A DNA stretch of 64,000 bases from Mariniradius saccharolyticus AK6 (lineage in GTDB: Bacteria; Bacteroidota; Bacteroidia; Cytophagales; Cyclobacteriaceae). The notes under the pieces were generated by a model, which did no database searches, was not told the DNA's origin, and was given only the letters and a program-made list of their open reading frames with translations. The position numbers and the translations under genes were made by a program. Positions 38,760-47,679 of the stretch are shown piece by piece (positions within the stretch are counted from its first letter, which is position 1; every line of letters begins with the position of its first letter). Location: the NCBI RefSeq assembly GCF_000330725.2, contig NZ_AMZY02000014.1, positions 186,001 to 250,000 on the forward strand, given 5' to 3'.

Positions 38760-40852
38760 AAGCCGGGATCCTGTTCTTGATTTGCTGTGGCCTAATTTTC
38801 CAACCACTCTCGGCGCAGACCTACCGCAAAGGGGAAATCAACCTGGAGAACTTCGTGGAAGAGTTTTTTGCGATGCAGCGGACGGATGCGGACTACGAAG
38901 ACCTATACGAGAGCCTTTTGCAGGTTTTCCTCAACCCTATCAATCTCAACAAAACCAGCCCGGAGGAACTGGGCTCGCTCTACATCCTGACACCTTCCCA
39001 AATCCACCACTTCTTCGAACATCAAAGAAAAAATGGCCCATTAATTTCCCTTTATGAATTGCAGGCGATTCCGGAATTTGATCTCGAAACCATTTACAAA
39101 ATCCTGCCTTTTGTCGAGCTGGAGGACAATGGAAACAGGACTGTTCCATTCTTGACAAGAGTCGGCAAAACCAAAGACGCTTATCTCATCATGCGGCAAA
39201 ACAGGGTCTGGCAGACAAGAAAGGGCTATACACCTCCAGATACGCTCAGCAATGGCAACCTCAGCAGCCGCTATATCGGAGACCCCAACAACCTCTACCT
39301 GCGCTTTCGTATGCAGCATGGAAAGGATTTCAGCTTTGGATTCACCTTGGACAAAGATCCCGGCGAACAATTCCTCTGGCAACCCGAAACGCAACGGTAT
39401 GGCTTCAATTTTTTCTCCTACCATTTCAGCATCTACAACCGTGGCAACCTCAAATCCCTCAGCCTAGGGGATTTCCAATGGCAGTTTGGTCAGGGATTGG
39501 TATATGGCGCAGGATTCTCTGTGGGCAAAGGCGCCGAAACGATCACTACCACGCGCCGCAGCAGCATTGGGCTTCGTCCCTACACGGCTGCCATGGAATA
39601 CGGATTCTTCCGCGGTGTATCTTCCTCCTATCAATTTGGACCTGTGTTGGCAAGCGTCTTTGCTTCCAAAGCACCAAGGGACGGCAACATCCAAGTCGCG
39701 GATGAAGGTGAAAGTACCCAACCATTCATCAGCTCGCTACCGACCTCGGGATTGCATAGAACGCCCACCGAATTGGCCTACCGCAGACAAGCCAAGGAAA
39801 CGAACCTTGGCGCCAACATCCATTGGATGGACAAAAGCAGGCGTCTGCAAATCGGAGTCAATACGCTTTGGACTCAATTTAGCCAGCCGATACAAAAAAA
39901 GCCCCAACTGTACAATCAATTTGAATTTGCGGGAAAAGAAAACCACGTCCATAGCGCCTACTTTTCAATCAATCTGCAAAACCACTTGATTTTCGGCGAA
40001 ACGGCCATTTCTCAAAGTGGAGGAAAAGCCGCGGTTATCGGAATGATGAGCAGCCTGCATCCCAAACTCTCGCTTTCCATACTGTGGAGAAATTATGGGC
40101 GCGACTTTCACAGCTTTTATGGAAACTCGTTCTCGGAAGGAAGCCGCCCCATCAACGAAAGCGGGGTGTATACGGGCATTCATTTCAAGCCCTCATCCAA
40201 ATTTTCCTGGTCGGTATACTACGACTATTTCAAGTTTCCATGGCTCAAATACTGGGTCTACGCGCCCTCCCAAGGCCACGAGTGGTTGACACGGGTTCAA
40301 TATACCCCCTCTAAAAAAGTTCTCTTGTTTGTCCAGCTAAGGGAAGAATCAAAGGCCAGAAATATTTCCGCGCTTCCTGGCTTCCAATCCACTTACCAGT
40401 TATCCCAAGGCTCCAAGTTCAACTATGTCTTCAACCTGGACTATGGTATCGATAAAATATGGAGCATCAAGACCCGGGTCATGGGCAGCCGTTTTTTGTT
40501 TGATGGGCGAACCAGCCGAGGATTTGCCATTTCCCAAGACATCAACGCGGACTTGGATCGGTGGAGGATATCCAGCAGGATTGTCCTGTTTGACACCCAA
40601 GATTATGACAACAGGCAATTCATCTACGAGCGAAACGTGTTGTGGGCCTTTTCGATTCCTGCCTTACAGGGACAAGGGATGCGGTATTACCTGCTGGCCC
40701 AGTACAAAATCAGCCCAAAGTTCGTGATCTGGGCTCGCTGGGGAAGCACGGTTTTCACCGACCGCGAGACAATCGGCAGCGGCCTTCAGGAAATCCAAGG
40801 CAACACCATCACCGAGACGACCTTTCAGCTGCAATACCTCTTCAACCGATAA
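38756..40852 (+). CDS. helix-hairpin-helix protein fused to outer membrane beta-barrel
   Basis: A 698-residue exported protein. After the signal peptide (1-21), residues about 28-125 hold ComEA-like helix-hairpin-helix units (NPINLNKTSPEEL, LTPSQIHHFFEHQ, LISLYELQAIPEF), and residues 130-698 alternate in long amphipathic strands, suggesting a barrel of more than 20 strands. The start chosen overlaps the previous stop by four bases; a longer frame runs back inside the PorV-like gene. Helix-hairpin-helix units usually bind DNA or act as protein contacts, so a DNA uptake or assembly role is possible. Confidence 0.75.
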   Translation: MKAGILFLICCGLIFQPLSAQTYRKGEINLENFVEEFFAMQRTDADYEDLYESLLQVFLNPINLNKTSPEELGSLYILTPSQIHHFFEHQRKNGPLISLYELQAIPEFDLETIYKILPFVELEDNGNRTVPFLTRVGKTKDAYLIMRQNRVWQTRKGYTPPDTLSNGNLSSRYIGDPNNLYLRFRMQHGKDFSFGFTLDKDPGEQFLWQPETQRYGFNFFSYHFSIYNRGNLKSLSLGDFQWQFGQGLVYGAGFSVGKGAETITTTRRSSIGLRPYTAAMEYGFFRGVSSSYQFGPVLASVFASKAPRDGNIQVADEGESTQPFISSLPTSGLHRTPTELAYRRQAKETNLGANIHWMDKSRRLQIGVNTLWTQFSQPIQKKPQLYNQFEFAGKENHVHSAYFSINLQNHLIFGETAISQSGGKAAVIGMMSSLHPKLSLSILWRNYGRDFHSFYGNSFSEGSRPINESGVYTGIHFKPSSKFSWSVYYDYFKFPWLKYWVYAPSQGHEWLTRVQYTPSKKVLLFVQLREESKARNISALPGFQSTYQLSQGSKFNYVFNLDYGIDKIWSIKTRVMGSRFLFDGRTSRGFAISQDINADLDRWRISSRIVLFDTQDYDNRQFIYERNVLWAFSIPALQGQGMRYYLLAQYKISPKFVIWARWGSTVFTDRETIGSGLQEIQGNTITETTFQLQYLFNR

Positions 40853-40918
40853 TTTCCATTATTGGTACAAAGTCCGTCGGCATTTTTTGATAATTTCCAC
40901 CAACAAACCACCATATCC

Positions 40919-43372
40919 ATGAATCGAAAATTACTATTGTTGCTGGTCTGCTGCACGATCTCGGTACAAGCTGCTTTTTCCCAAGCCATCGACAAATCCA
41001 ACTGGCTGAGAAAAGAGGGATTTGTAACCATCCTGACCGACGAAAACAAAGGAAAGGTCTACCTGGAAATCAGCCGTCTGGACTCGGAATTTCTATATGT
41101 CAATTCCATGCCAGCCGGTATCGGCTCCAATGATATCGGACTCGATCGCGGCCAACTCGGACGCACCCGCATCGTCGAGTTCAGAAAAGCAGGGAACAAG
41201 ATCCTGCTTGTCCACAAAAACTACGACTTCCGCGCCTACAGTGACAATCCCGCCGAAGTGAAATCCGTGAAAGATGCTTTTGCAGAATCGGTGCTTTGGG
41301 GTTTTGATATTTTGGAACAAGCTGGCGGGAAATACATAGTAGACGGTACGACTTTTTATCTCCAGGATGCCCATATGGTGGGGGAAAGACTGGGAGGAGC
41401 GCGGCAGGGCACCTATCGTCCAGACCCTTCCCGAAGTGCCATCCACTACCCGATGACAAAAAACTTCCCCAAAAACACAGAAGTGGAAGCCATCGTCACG
41501 CTGACCGGAACGCCTACGGGAGGTTATATCCGCTCGGTCACCCCTTCCCCTGAGGCTGTGACCGTGAGGCAAAGACATTCTTTCATCGAATTGCCCGGAC
41601 CGGGCTACACGCCGAGGGAGTTTGATCCAAGGTCCGGTTATTTCCACATCGACTACATGGATTTCACGACGCCCATCGGAGAACCCATCGTCAAAAGGTT
41701 TATCTCGAGGCATCGCTTAGAAAAGAAAAACCCAGAGGCTGAAATCTCCGAGCCTGTGGAGCCGATTGTCTATTACCTCGATCGCGGCACACCCGAACCC
41801 GTCCGATCCGCACTCTTGGAAGGTGGAAACTGGTGGGCACAGGCCTTTGAGGCGGCAGGATTCAAAAATGCCTACCGCGTCGAGCTGATGCCCGAGGACG
41901 CAGACCCCATGGACGTTCGCTACAACGTGATCCAATGGGTACACCGGTCGACAAGGGGCTGGTCCTACGGCTCATCTGTCAGGGATCCCCGCACCGGCGA
42001 AATCATCAAGGGACATGTTACCCTCGGAAGTCTCAGGGTGAGGCAGGATTTCCTGATCGCACAGGGGCTTTTGCAGCCTTTCGAAGATGGCAAGCCGAAG
42101 AATCCCAAGATGCTGGAAATGGCTGTGGCAAGACTGAGACAACTGTCAGCCCATGAAATCGGTCATACGCTTGGATTGGCCCATGCCTATGCATCCTCCC
42201 CTACCAATAGGGCCTCCGTCATGGATTATCCCTACCCTTTGATCTCCATGGACAACGCAGGCAATATAGACCTCTCCAATGCCTACGACAATAAGATCGG
42301 CGATTGGGACAAATGGGCAATCAAGTATGGCTACGCGACAGTTCCAAATGGCCAAAACGAGAAAGCCTTTCTCAACAAAATCCTCGAAGATACTTACAGT
42401 GCAGGCCATACATTCATTTCAGATGCAGACTCTCGGGCGGCAAGCGGGAGTCACCCGACTTCCCACCTGTGGGACAATGGTGCCTCCGCAAGCGAGGAAC
42501 TCCTCCGATTGATGAAGATCCGGGAAACGAAGCTCAAAAGCTTCGGACTCAATGCCCTTGCCGACGGACAGCCCGAGGCATTGTTGGAGGAAGTAATGGT
42601 GCCGCTTTACCTCATGCACCGGTACCAAATCGAAGCGACAAGCAAACTCATCGGTGGCGTGGACTATACCTACAAAGTCAAAAGAGACAACCAACCCGTT
42701 CAATCCAGACTGGATGCAGTCAAGCAAATGGCCGCATTGAACGCCATGCTTGCAGCGATAAGGCCCGAAAACCTGGCCGTACCAGAGCAAATATTGGCCC
42801 TGATTCCGCCTCGACCCATGGGATATGAAAGAAACCGGGAAACCTTCCCCTCGAGAAATGGGCTCAACTTTGATCCGCTGGCTCCCGGAGAAAACATAGT
42901 GGACCACAGCTTTTCCTTCCTTTTCGAGTCGAGCAGAGCCAACAGGCTTCACCAGCAAAAATTATTCGACTCTAATTTACCCTCGTTCTCCGAGGTGTTG
43001 AACAAAACGATTGATGAGGTTTTCAACCGAAGCTACCAAGCCGATTACCTGTCCGAAATCAACCTGATGACCCGGAATAGATTGGTGGACCACCTGATGA
43101 ACTTGGCAAAAGACCCGAATACCACTGCACCTGTGAAAGCCATCACCAGGGCCAAACTCTCAGAAATCGCATATTGGAACCAAAACGGAAAAACCGCCGA
43201 TGCAAAAAGCAGTGCTACCAAAGAGACTTCGGATAGCTTCAGAAGATACCTGGCGCAAAAGATCAATGTATTCCTTCAAGACAAAGAAGAATTCAAAATT
43301 CCCGAAATGCTGAAAATCCCCGACGGAGCGCCGATCGGAAGCAGGGACTTAAGTTGCGACTTCGAATATTAA
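40919..43372 (+). CDS. large zinc-dependent metalloprotease (DUF5117/DUF4953-like)
   Basis: An 817-residue exported protein with a signal peptide ending at SQA. The zinc site HEIGHTLGLAH places ligands His412, His416 and His422 with catalytic Glu413, and the Met-turn appears as SVMDYP. This metzincin core sits between a large N-terminal domain (SNWLRKEGF, LDRGQLGRTRIV) and a helical C-terminal domain, as in the Bacteroidota DUF5117/DUF4953 proteins. The start at 40919 aligns with the signal peptide. Substrate unknown. Confidence 0.88.
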   Translation: MNRKLLLLLVCCTISVQAAFSQAIDKSNWLRKEGFVTILTDENKGKVYLEISRLDSEFLYVNSMPAGIGSNDIGLDRGQLGRTRIVEFRKAGNKILLVHKNYDFRAYSDNPAEVKSVKDAFAESVLWGFDILEQAGGKYIVDGTTFYLQDAHMVGERLGGARQGTYRPDPSRSAIHYPMTKNFPKNTEVEAIVTLTGTPTGGYIRSVTPSPEAVTVRQRHSFIELPGPGYTPREFDPRSGYFHIDYMDFTTPIGEPIVKRFISRHRLEKKNPEAEISEPVEPIVYYLDRGTPEPVRSALLEGGNWWAQAFEAAGFKNAYRVELMPEDADPMDVRYNVIQWVHRSTRGWSYGSSVRDPRTGEIIKGHVTLGSLRVRQDFLIAQGLLQPFEDGKPKNPKMLEMAVARLRQLSAHEIGHTLGLAHAYASSPTNRASVMDYPYPLISMDNAGNIDLSNAYDNKIGDWDKWAIKYGYATVPNGQNEKAFLNKILEDTYSAGHTFISDADSRAASGSHPTSHLWDNGASASEELLRLMKIRETKLKSFGLNALADGQPEALLEEVMVPLYLMHRYQIEATSKLIGGVDYTYKVKRDNQPVQSRLDAVKQMAALNAMLAAIRPENLAVPEQILALIPPRPMGYERNRETFPSRNGLNFDPLAPGENIVDHSFSFLFESSRANRLHQQKLFDSNLPSFSEVLNKTIDEVFNRSYQADYLSEINLMTRNRLVDHLMNLAKDPNTTAPVKAITRAKLSEIAYWNQNGKTADAKSSATKETSDSFRRYLAQKINVFLQDKEEFKIPEMLKIPDGAPIGSRDLSCDFEY

Positions 43373-43377
43373 CAAGG

Positions 43378-43408
43378 AAAAAAGCTGGTTATTTGCCAGC
43401 CTTTTTCT
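43378..43408. terminator. intrinsic terminator
   Basis: GCTGG (43384-43388) pairs with CCAGC (43396-43400), with A-runs before and T-runs after, serving the metalloprotease gene and probably the converging DUF1684 gene. Confidence 0.75.
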
Positions 43409-43439
43409 TTACCATATTAAAGCAAAGGGTAGAATCCCC

Positions 43440-44351
43440 TCAATGGTCCCCATAAGTCTTTTCACCCGCTTCGATCGCAAGCTCAAGAATATTCTGTTTG
43501 GGTGGTAAGGGACAAGTAGCAAAAGGAGTGAAAACACAAGGAGGATTGTACGCCTTGTTGAAATCAATAATGACTTCGTCCCCCTCCACAGGCTTTTTCA
43601 CATACAAGTACCTACCTGCACCATAGGTCTCCGCCCCGGATGTTTGGTCTGCAATGATGAGGTACAACTCATCCTCCGCATCCAATGCGTCAATTCTGAA
43701 TGTTTTCCCCTCCTTCTCAAACTCCAAATACCCTGGGGAAGGATTGGGTGTTGTCTGTCCGAGGACATTGGTGATCATGATGTCCTTTTGGGGCACATAG
43801 GGTACAAATTTGGCCTTCAGTCTCCAAGCCAAATCCACAGGATACCTTTCAATGCCATGGAAATCCATCACCGCAGGTGACTCCAAATCACGGATCCGCA
43901 CACCATAGGCATCGGCCCGTTTGATAATTGTCCAGCGCAGGGTTTGGTATTGCAGGTTTGCATTCAGTTTTTGCTCTTCGTCAAAAATCAGGGTCTTTCC
44001 CTCAATGGAAGCAGAGTCCGCCATGATACCCGCAACTGAAGGACTGAAAAAGACCTTCCCCTGTTCAAGCGTGAAATCACCCAACATGCCCTGAAACTTA
44101 TCGGTATTCAACCTGACCGAAGCGGTGGAATCTGTACCGAACGAATTGCTTCCCTCCTTCAGCCACTCCAAACCGATCAAATTGAGCCATCCATTTTCCT
44201 TCTTGAGCGAAATTACACGGTTTTGGTACCATTCCTCCACCTCTGATTGATGGGCTGCCGCGTCTATTTCATGGCCTGATTTGGAGGACTTTCCACAACC
44301 GAAAAGGAAAAAGGACAATACGAAAACAAGGTTCAAATACCGAAATGCCAT
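43440..44351 (-). CDS. DUF1684-domain lipoprotein
   Basis: A 303-residue exported protein. The N-terminal signal ends in a lipobox-like LFGCG, predicting a lipid anchor. The core has DUF1684 features such as LNLIGLEWLKEGSNSFG and FNKAYNPPCVFTPFATCPLPP near the end. The function of the family is unknown. It is transcribed alone, divergent from the DUF1080 gene. Confidence 0.85.
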   Translation of the reverse strand: MAFRYLNLVFVLSFFLFGCGKSSKSGHEIDAAAHQSEVEEWYQNRVISLKKENGWLNLIGLEWLKEGSNSFGTDSTASVRLNTDKFQGMLGDFTLEQGKVFFSPSVAGIMADSASIEGKTLIFDEEQKLNANLQYQTLRWTIIKRADAYGVRIRDLESPAVMDFHGIERYPVDLAWRLKAKFVPYVPQKDIMITNVLGQTTPNPSPGYLEFEKEGKTFRIDALDAEDELYLIIADQTSGAETYGAGRYLYVKKPVEGDEVIIDFNKAYNPPCVFTPFATCPLPPKQNILELAIEAGEKTYGDH

Positions 44352-44502
44352 AGATGGATAGGTTTACCGGGGAAATTTAGAACCTTTCGCAGAATATTTT
44401 CAACCAGCTATCAATTTCTCTAACCGGGCCCCGCCAAACATGCAATCCCACTTTCATAAATCCCGGATGCTGGCTATATTCCAAAAACAAAACCCGAAAA
44501 CC

Positions 44503-45270
44503 ATGCAGACCCGACCCCAATTCCTATTGTTACTCCTTTTTTTACTCGGCCCATTTTGCCTTCAGGCCCAAACCGGTGTCGGTGTCAAAAAGGAAAAAGG
44601 CGCCATCCAACTCTTTGATGGAAGTAGAAAGTCACTGGACAAGAATTGGAAGTATTGGGAAGGTCCGCGCTTCAAGGCCCAAATGCCCATCAAATGGGAA
44701 ATCGTACCGGATCCGGTGGATAAAGGTACGGTTGTCAGCAGCAACGACCCAGCTGCGGCAGGTGGGCTTTATGGGGCCGCGGACATTGTCACAATTCAGG
44801 AGTTCCAGGACTTCCGGTTGCACGTAGAGTTTTTGGTTCAAAATGAAGGCGGAAACTCCGGCGTATACCTCCAAAACCGCTATGAAATCCAAATCCTCGA
44901 CGGTGACTATGGACTTCACGGGATGGCTGCCATCATCAACGAACACTTGCCTACCGTCAAAGCCTACAATGGCGTCGGAAAATGGAATGCCTATGACATC
45001 CATTTCAAAGCGGCTCGGTTTGAGAACGGAAAACTGACAGAAAAGGCTCGTGTCACCATCTATTTCAACGGTCAAAAAATCCATGAAGACAAAGAAATCC
45101 AGCAAGTCTGGGGCGGACCCAACTCCGGTATTGACGGAGGAAACGACAAAGGCAAAGGTATCACGGATAGACCGGGAGGCATCAAGCTACAGGCTGAGGG
45201 CCACAATGTGCTCTACCGCAACATCTGGATCAAGGAAGTCAATTTGGACGGAAAAGGAACAGACTTTTAA
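44503..45270 (+). CDS. exported DUF1080-domain protein (3-keto-glycoside hydrolase type)
   Basis: A 255-residue exported protein. The start at 44503 gives a clear signal peptide (QFLLLLLFLLGPFCLQAQ); a frame 63 bases longer has no merit. The DUF1080 concanavalin-like domain is recognised from IQLFDGSRKSLD, NSGVYLQNRYEIQILD and PGGIKLQAEGHNVLYRNIWI. Family members include 3-keto-disaccharide hydrolases. It is bounded by a strong bidirectional terminator. Confidence 0.9.
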   Translation: MQTRPQFLLLLLFLLGPFCLQAQTGVGVKKEKGAIQLFDGSRKSLDKNWKYWEGPRFKAQMPIKWEIVPDPVDKGTVVSSNDPAAAGGLYGAADIVTIQEFQDFRLHVEFLVQNEGGNSGVYLQNRYEIQILDGDYGLHGMAAIINEHLPTVKAYNGVGKWNAYDIHFKAARFENGKLTEKARVTIYFNGQKIHEDKEIQQVWGGPNSGIDGGNDKGKGITDRPGGIKLQAEGHNVLYRNIWIKEVNLDGKGTDF

Positions 45271-45413
45271 GCCAACATATCTAGCGTGGTCCAGTTTTTC
45301 CTTTCAGAAAAAGTATGAATTTGAGCCATGTTTCCATTTAAAATCATTCCCAAACATTGACCTTCAATTCTGTCCACCCAGCTAAAATCAATACGCTACA
45401 CGCCTAAGGGCAC

Positions 45414-45447
45414 AAAAAAACCTGAGATTCAAAACTCAGGTTTTTTT
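45414..45447. terminator. bidirectional intrinsic terminator
   Basis: A perfect 13-base stem (AAAAAAACCTGAG with CTCAGGTTTTTTT) encloses an eight-base loop. It ends both the DUF1080 gene and the converging DUF1566 gene. Confidence 0.95.
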
Positions 45448-45468
45448 ATGCCATTAAACACCTTCCCG

Positions 45469-46089
45469 TTAGAAAAACCGAATCAGGCGTACCCTGTGGT
45501 ATTCACTCTTATTTCGGGAAGTTAGTTCACCAGTGATAAATGACATCACACAAGCAGCATTCTCGTTGGTTTCACAAGAACTCCAGTATTCCTCTACGGA
45601 GAAACCACCAATCTTATCACGGTTCTGATAAAGATAATTCATTTCTTTCAAGCTCGGCATAAACCAATCCTGTTGCCCAGTCGCTGCCCTAAATTCTACA
45701 GCCAATTTTGCGGCAACGGTCCCGTCATTGTTGGGATGACATTGGGTTGGATTGGTATAATAATTCGGCAATGCATCATGCCATTCAACGACCCGCTTCG
45801 TATTTTCCCTGCCCCGACCTATTTCAGGAGAGGTACCAGTAACCCTGGTTCCTTGACAGCCCCATTGGGATTCAAACACCTGATCCGTTGGCGCGACAAC
45901 TATTCCATGGGTTTCCCCAAGTACGTAAAACGGTTCACCGGGCTGAAAAATGTGGGCTACTATCCCACCCTCATACACTTCACCGACTTCGATTTCCAGC
46001 TGTGCTGGCTCTTCCTTCACACATGCTGTCAACGCAAATTGAACAATAAGCAGGGAGACCAAAAAATTGATGATTCTTCTATTCTTCAT
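45469..46089 (-). CDS. DUF1566-like (Lcl) lipoprotein
   Basis: A 206-residue exported protein. The ATG at 46089 gives a lipoprotein signal ending LTAC. The mature part begins with VGEVYEGGIVAHIFQPGE and includes a late WFMPSLKEMNYLY and EEYWSSCETNENAACVMSF, matching the DUF1566/Lcl fold of secreted adhesin- and lectin-like proteins. Function unknown. A -7 box TAAATTTG lies 34 bases upstream. Confidence 0.75.
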   Translation of the reverse strand: MKNRRIINFLVSLLIVQFALTACVKEEPAQLEIEVGEVYEGGIVAHIFQPGEPFYVLGETHGIVVAPTDQVFESQWGCQGTRVTGTSPEIGRGRENTKRVVEWHDALPNYYTNPTQCHPNNDGTVAAKLAVEFRAATGQQDWFMPSLKEMNYLYQNRDKIGGFSVEEYWSSCETNENAACVMSFITGELTSRNKSEYHRVRLIRFF

Positions 46090-46122
46090 AACTAAATTAA
46101 TTCTAGGGCGATTAATTACCAT

Positions 46123-46130
46123 CAAATTTA
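46123..46130 (-). promoter_or_regulatory. candidate -7 box for DUF1566-like gene
   Basis: TAAATTTG on the minus strand is an exact TAnnTTTG match 34 bases before the ATG; the -33 element (TTG) is about 22 bases away, slightly long. Confidence 0.4.
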
Positions 46131-46283
46131 TTTGTTTTTGTGTGATTTAATCCAAGTCCTTTGAAAATTATTTGGATGTAGGGGAAGTTTAGGCACTCAA
46201 ACTTGTCAAATCCTTTGGTCCCTTGCAATTGTATGCGTCAGGAGGAAATTACTACCTCTTATACTTCTATTCTTAATAACCTA

Positions 46284-47099
46284 TCAAACATCCCACTTGA
46301 AATGGCGCATCCGATAACATTGCTTTGCGATTTGACCGAGCTTGGCGGAAAGCTTGTAATTGGCGACCGCACCCACGGGTGCTCCAATAATGGGTATCAA
46401 CTGCACCAACTTTGCCAAATCCAAATAATCCCGATATTCCAACTGAAAGTCACGCCAATCAAAATCGGATGTTTCTGGCGGCAAACCCGCCACGTACTCA
46501 TCCCAATTTTCGATAATCCCAATCGTCCGGTTCCTGGAATGCTGACTCGAAAATGTAATCTTAAAGACATAGAGGATATACAATCGTTCCTCAAATTTCC
46601 TTACATCATAGCCGTAGGCAGCCGCAATCTCAAACAGCATTTTCATCTTGATGGTAAGAAAAGCGGGAAAATCCGCCAAGCCCAGCAAGATTCCCCCTGC
46701 CCCAGTAACCGCACCCTCTACGGAGGCAGTATTTTGATAAATCCGAATAATCTTCTCTACCTTCGCCTCCCTTTGCTGCAGATTCAGGCCCTGTAAGGGA
46801 GCGGGCGTTATAAACTTGGTTCCCAACAAAACTCCTTTGACCATTTTTTCGATCGCATAAGTCACGACCTGATGGACTTTCTCAGGTATCAATTCATTGA
46901 TGCCGGATTGCGTGATCTTGGCCAAACGACTCAGAAAAGCCGGTTTCTTCTTGTTTTGGGCCAACCATGCGCTCATCTCGGCCATTGCCTTTTCCTCGTA
47001 AAAAGGATCCTGTACAAAACTGTCGGTCAATGTTTCTGCCATACCACTAACAACGAAAAATCCCCTGCTAAGGTAATCCAAGGCTTGGGAATTTTGCAC
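46284..47099 (-). CDS. EcsC-family protein
   Basis: A 271-residue protein of the EcsC family, named for a gene in a Bacillus ABC transporter operon. A Gly/Ala-rich hydrophobic segment (VEGAVTGAGGILLGLADFP) and a second near the C-terminus (LVQLIPIIGAPVGAVANY) resemble the amphipathic membrane-associating parts of the family. No catalytic motif is known. The start is GTG; a Met 19 codons in is the alternative. It follows the zinc-ribbon gene by 18 bases on the same strand. Confidence 0.8.
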   Translation of the reverse strand: MQNSQALDYLSRGFFVVSGMAETLTDSFVQDPFYEEKAMAEMSAWLAQNKKKPAFLSRLAKITQSGINELIPEKVHQVVTYAIEKMVKGVLLGTKFITPAPLQGLNLQQREAKVEKIIRIYQNTASVEGAVTGAGGILLGLADFPAFLTIKMKMLFEIAAAYGYDVRKFEERLYILYVFKITFSSQHSRNRTIGIIENWDEYVAGLPPETSDFDWRDFQLEYRDYLDLAKLVQLIPIIGAPVGAVANYKLSAKLGQIAKQCYRMRHFKWDV

Positions 47100-47117
47100 C
47101 TTGACCGCAACAAAGAT

Positions 47118-47489
47118 TCAAAAACGCTCCCTTTCCCTTACGACCAACAACCAACCATCTCCCAATTCCACATAACCATATTCAAAACAATAAATATAGG
47201 TACTCCCCTTCCAATTCGTAAAAGTATGGGTATGATAAGTGAAGCAATAGCCCAAACGGACCAATTTATCCTTTGGAACCTTCACCTTCTCTACGCCGTC
47301 GGCCACGATACTCTCTAGGATATTGCGGTTAAGTTTGAGATAATTGATGACATTCCTAACCATTGGACTATCACAATTCCGCTTTTGGTTGTTAAAACTG
47401 TTGCGGCAGTAGTCGTCGCAAAACTTCTTGTCCGCCCTTCCGTGGATCAGTTTGCCACAATAATGACAATTTTTCTTTACAAGGAACAT
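47118..47489 (-). CDS. small zinc-ribbon protein
   Basis: A 123-residue protein whose N-terminus holds a four-cysteine ribbon of CHYCGKLI-x-FCDDYC type, resembling the DUF2116-like zinc ribbons. The remainder is a charged helix (VRNVINYLKLNRNILESIV) and a strand-rich C-terminal end. The ATG at 47489 is preferred; a longer frame runs through AT-rich DNA and contains a plausible promoter. Function unknown. It precedes the EcsC gene. Confidence 0.65.
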   Translation of the reverse strand: MFLVKKNCHYCGKLIHGRADKKFCDDYCRNSFNNQKRNCDSPMVRNVINYLKLNRNILESIVADGVEKVKVPKDKLVRLGYCFTYHTHTFTNWKGSTYIYCFEYGYVELGDGWLLVVRERERF

Positions 47490-47522
47490 AGGAATAAAAG
47501 CAAACGGGATTAAAAAAAACAC

Positions 47523-47553
47523 TAAGAGTAAATCTAATATAACTAATTTCAAA
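47523..47553 (-). promoter_or_regulatory. candidate promoter for zinc-ribbon/EcsC pair
   Basis: TTTG (47553-47550) and TACTCTTA (47530-47523) on the minus strand are separated by exactly 19 bases; the -7 box is imperfect. Its place inside the longer reading frame argues for the 47489 start. Confidence 0.35.
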
Positions 47554-47679
47554 TTGCAATCCCCTATAGTGAATATTTTTGAAAAATTAGGCAAAAAATT
47601 AACATATCCCATTTCACTGGTTTTGTTTTAGGTTGAAATCGATCAACCTACTGAAACATAGTGCTTTGAATAGCCTATC

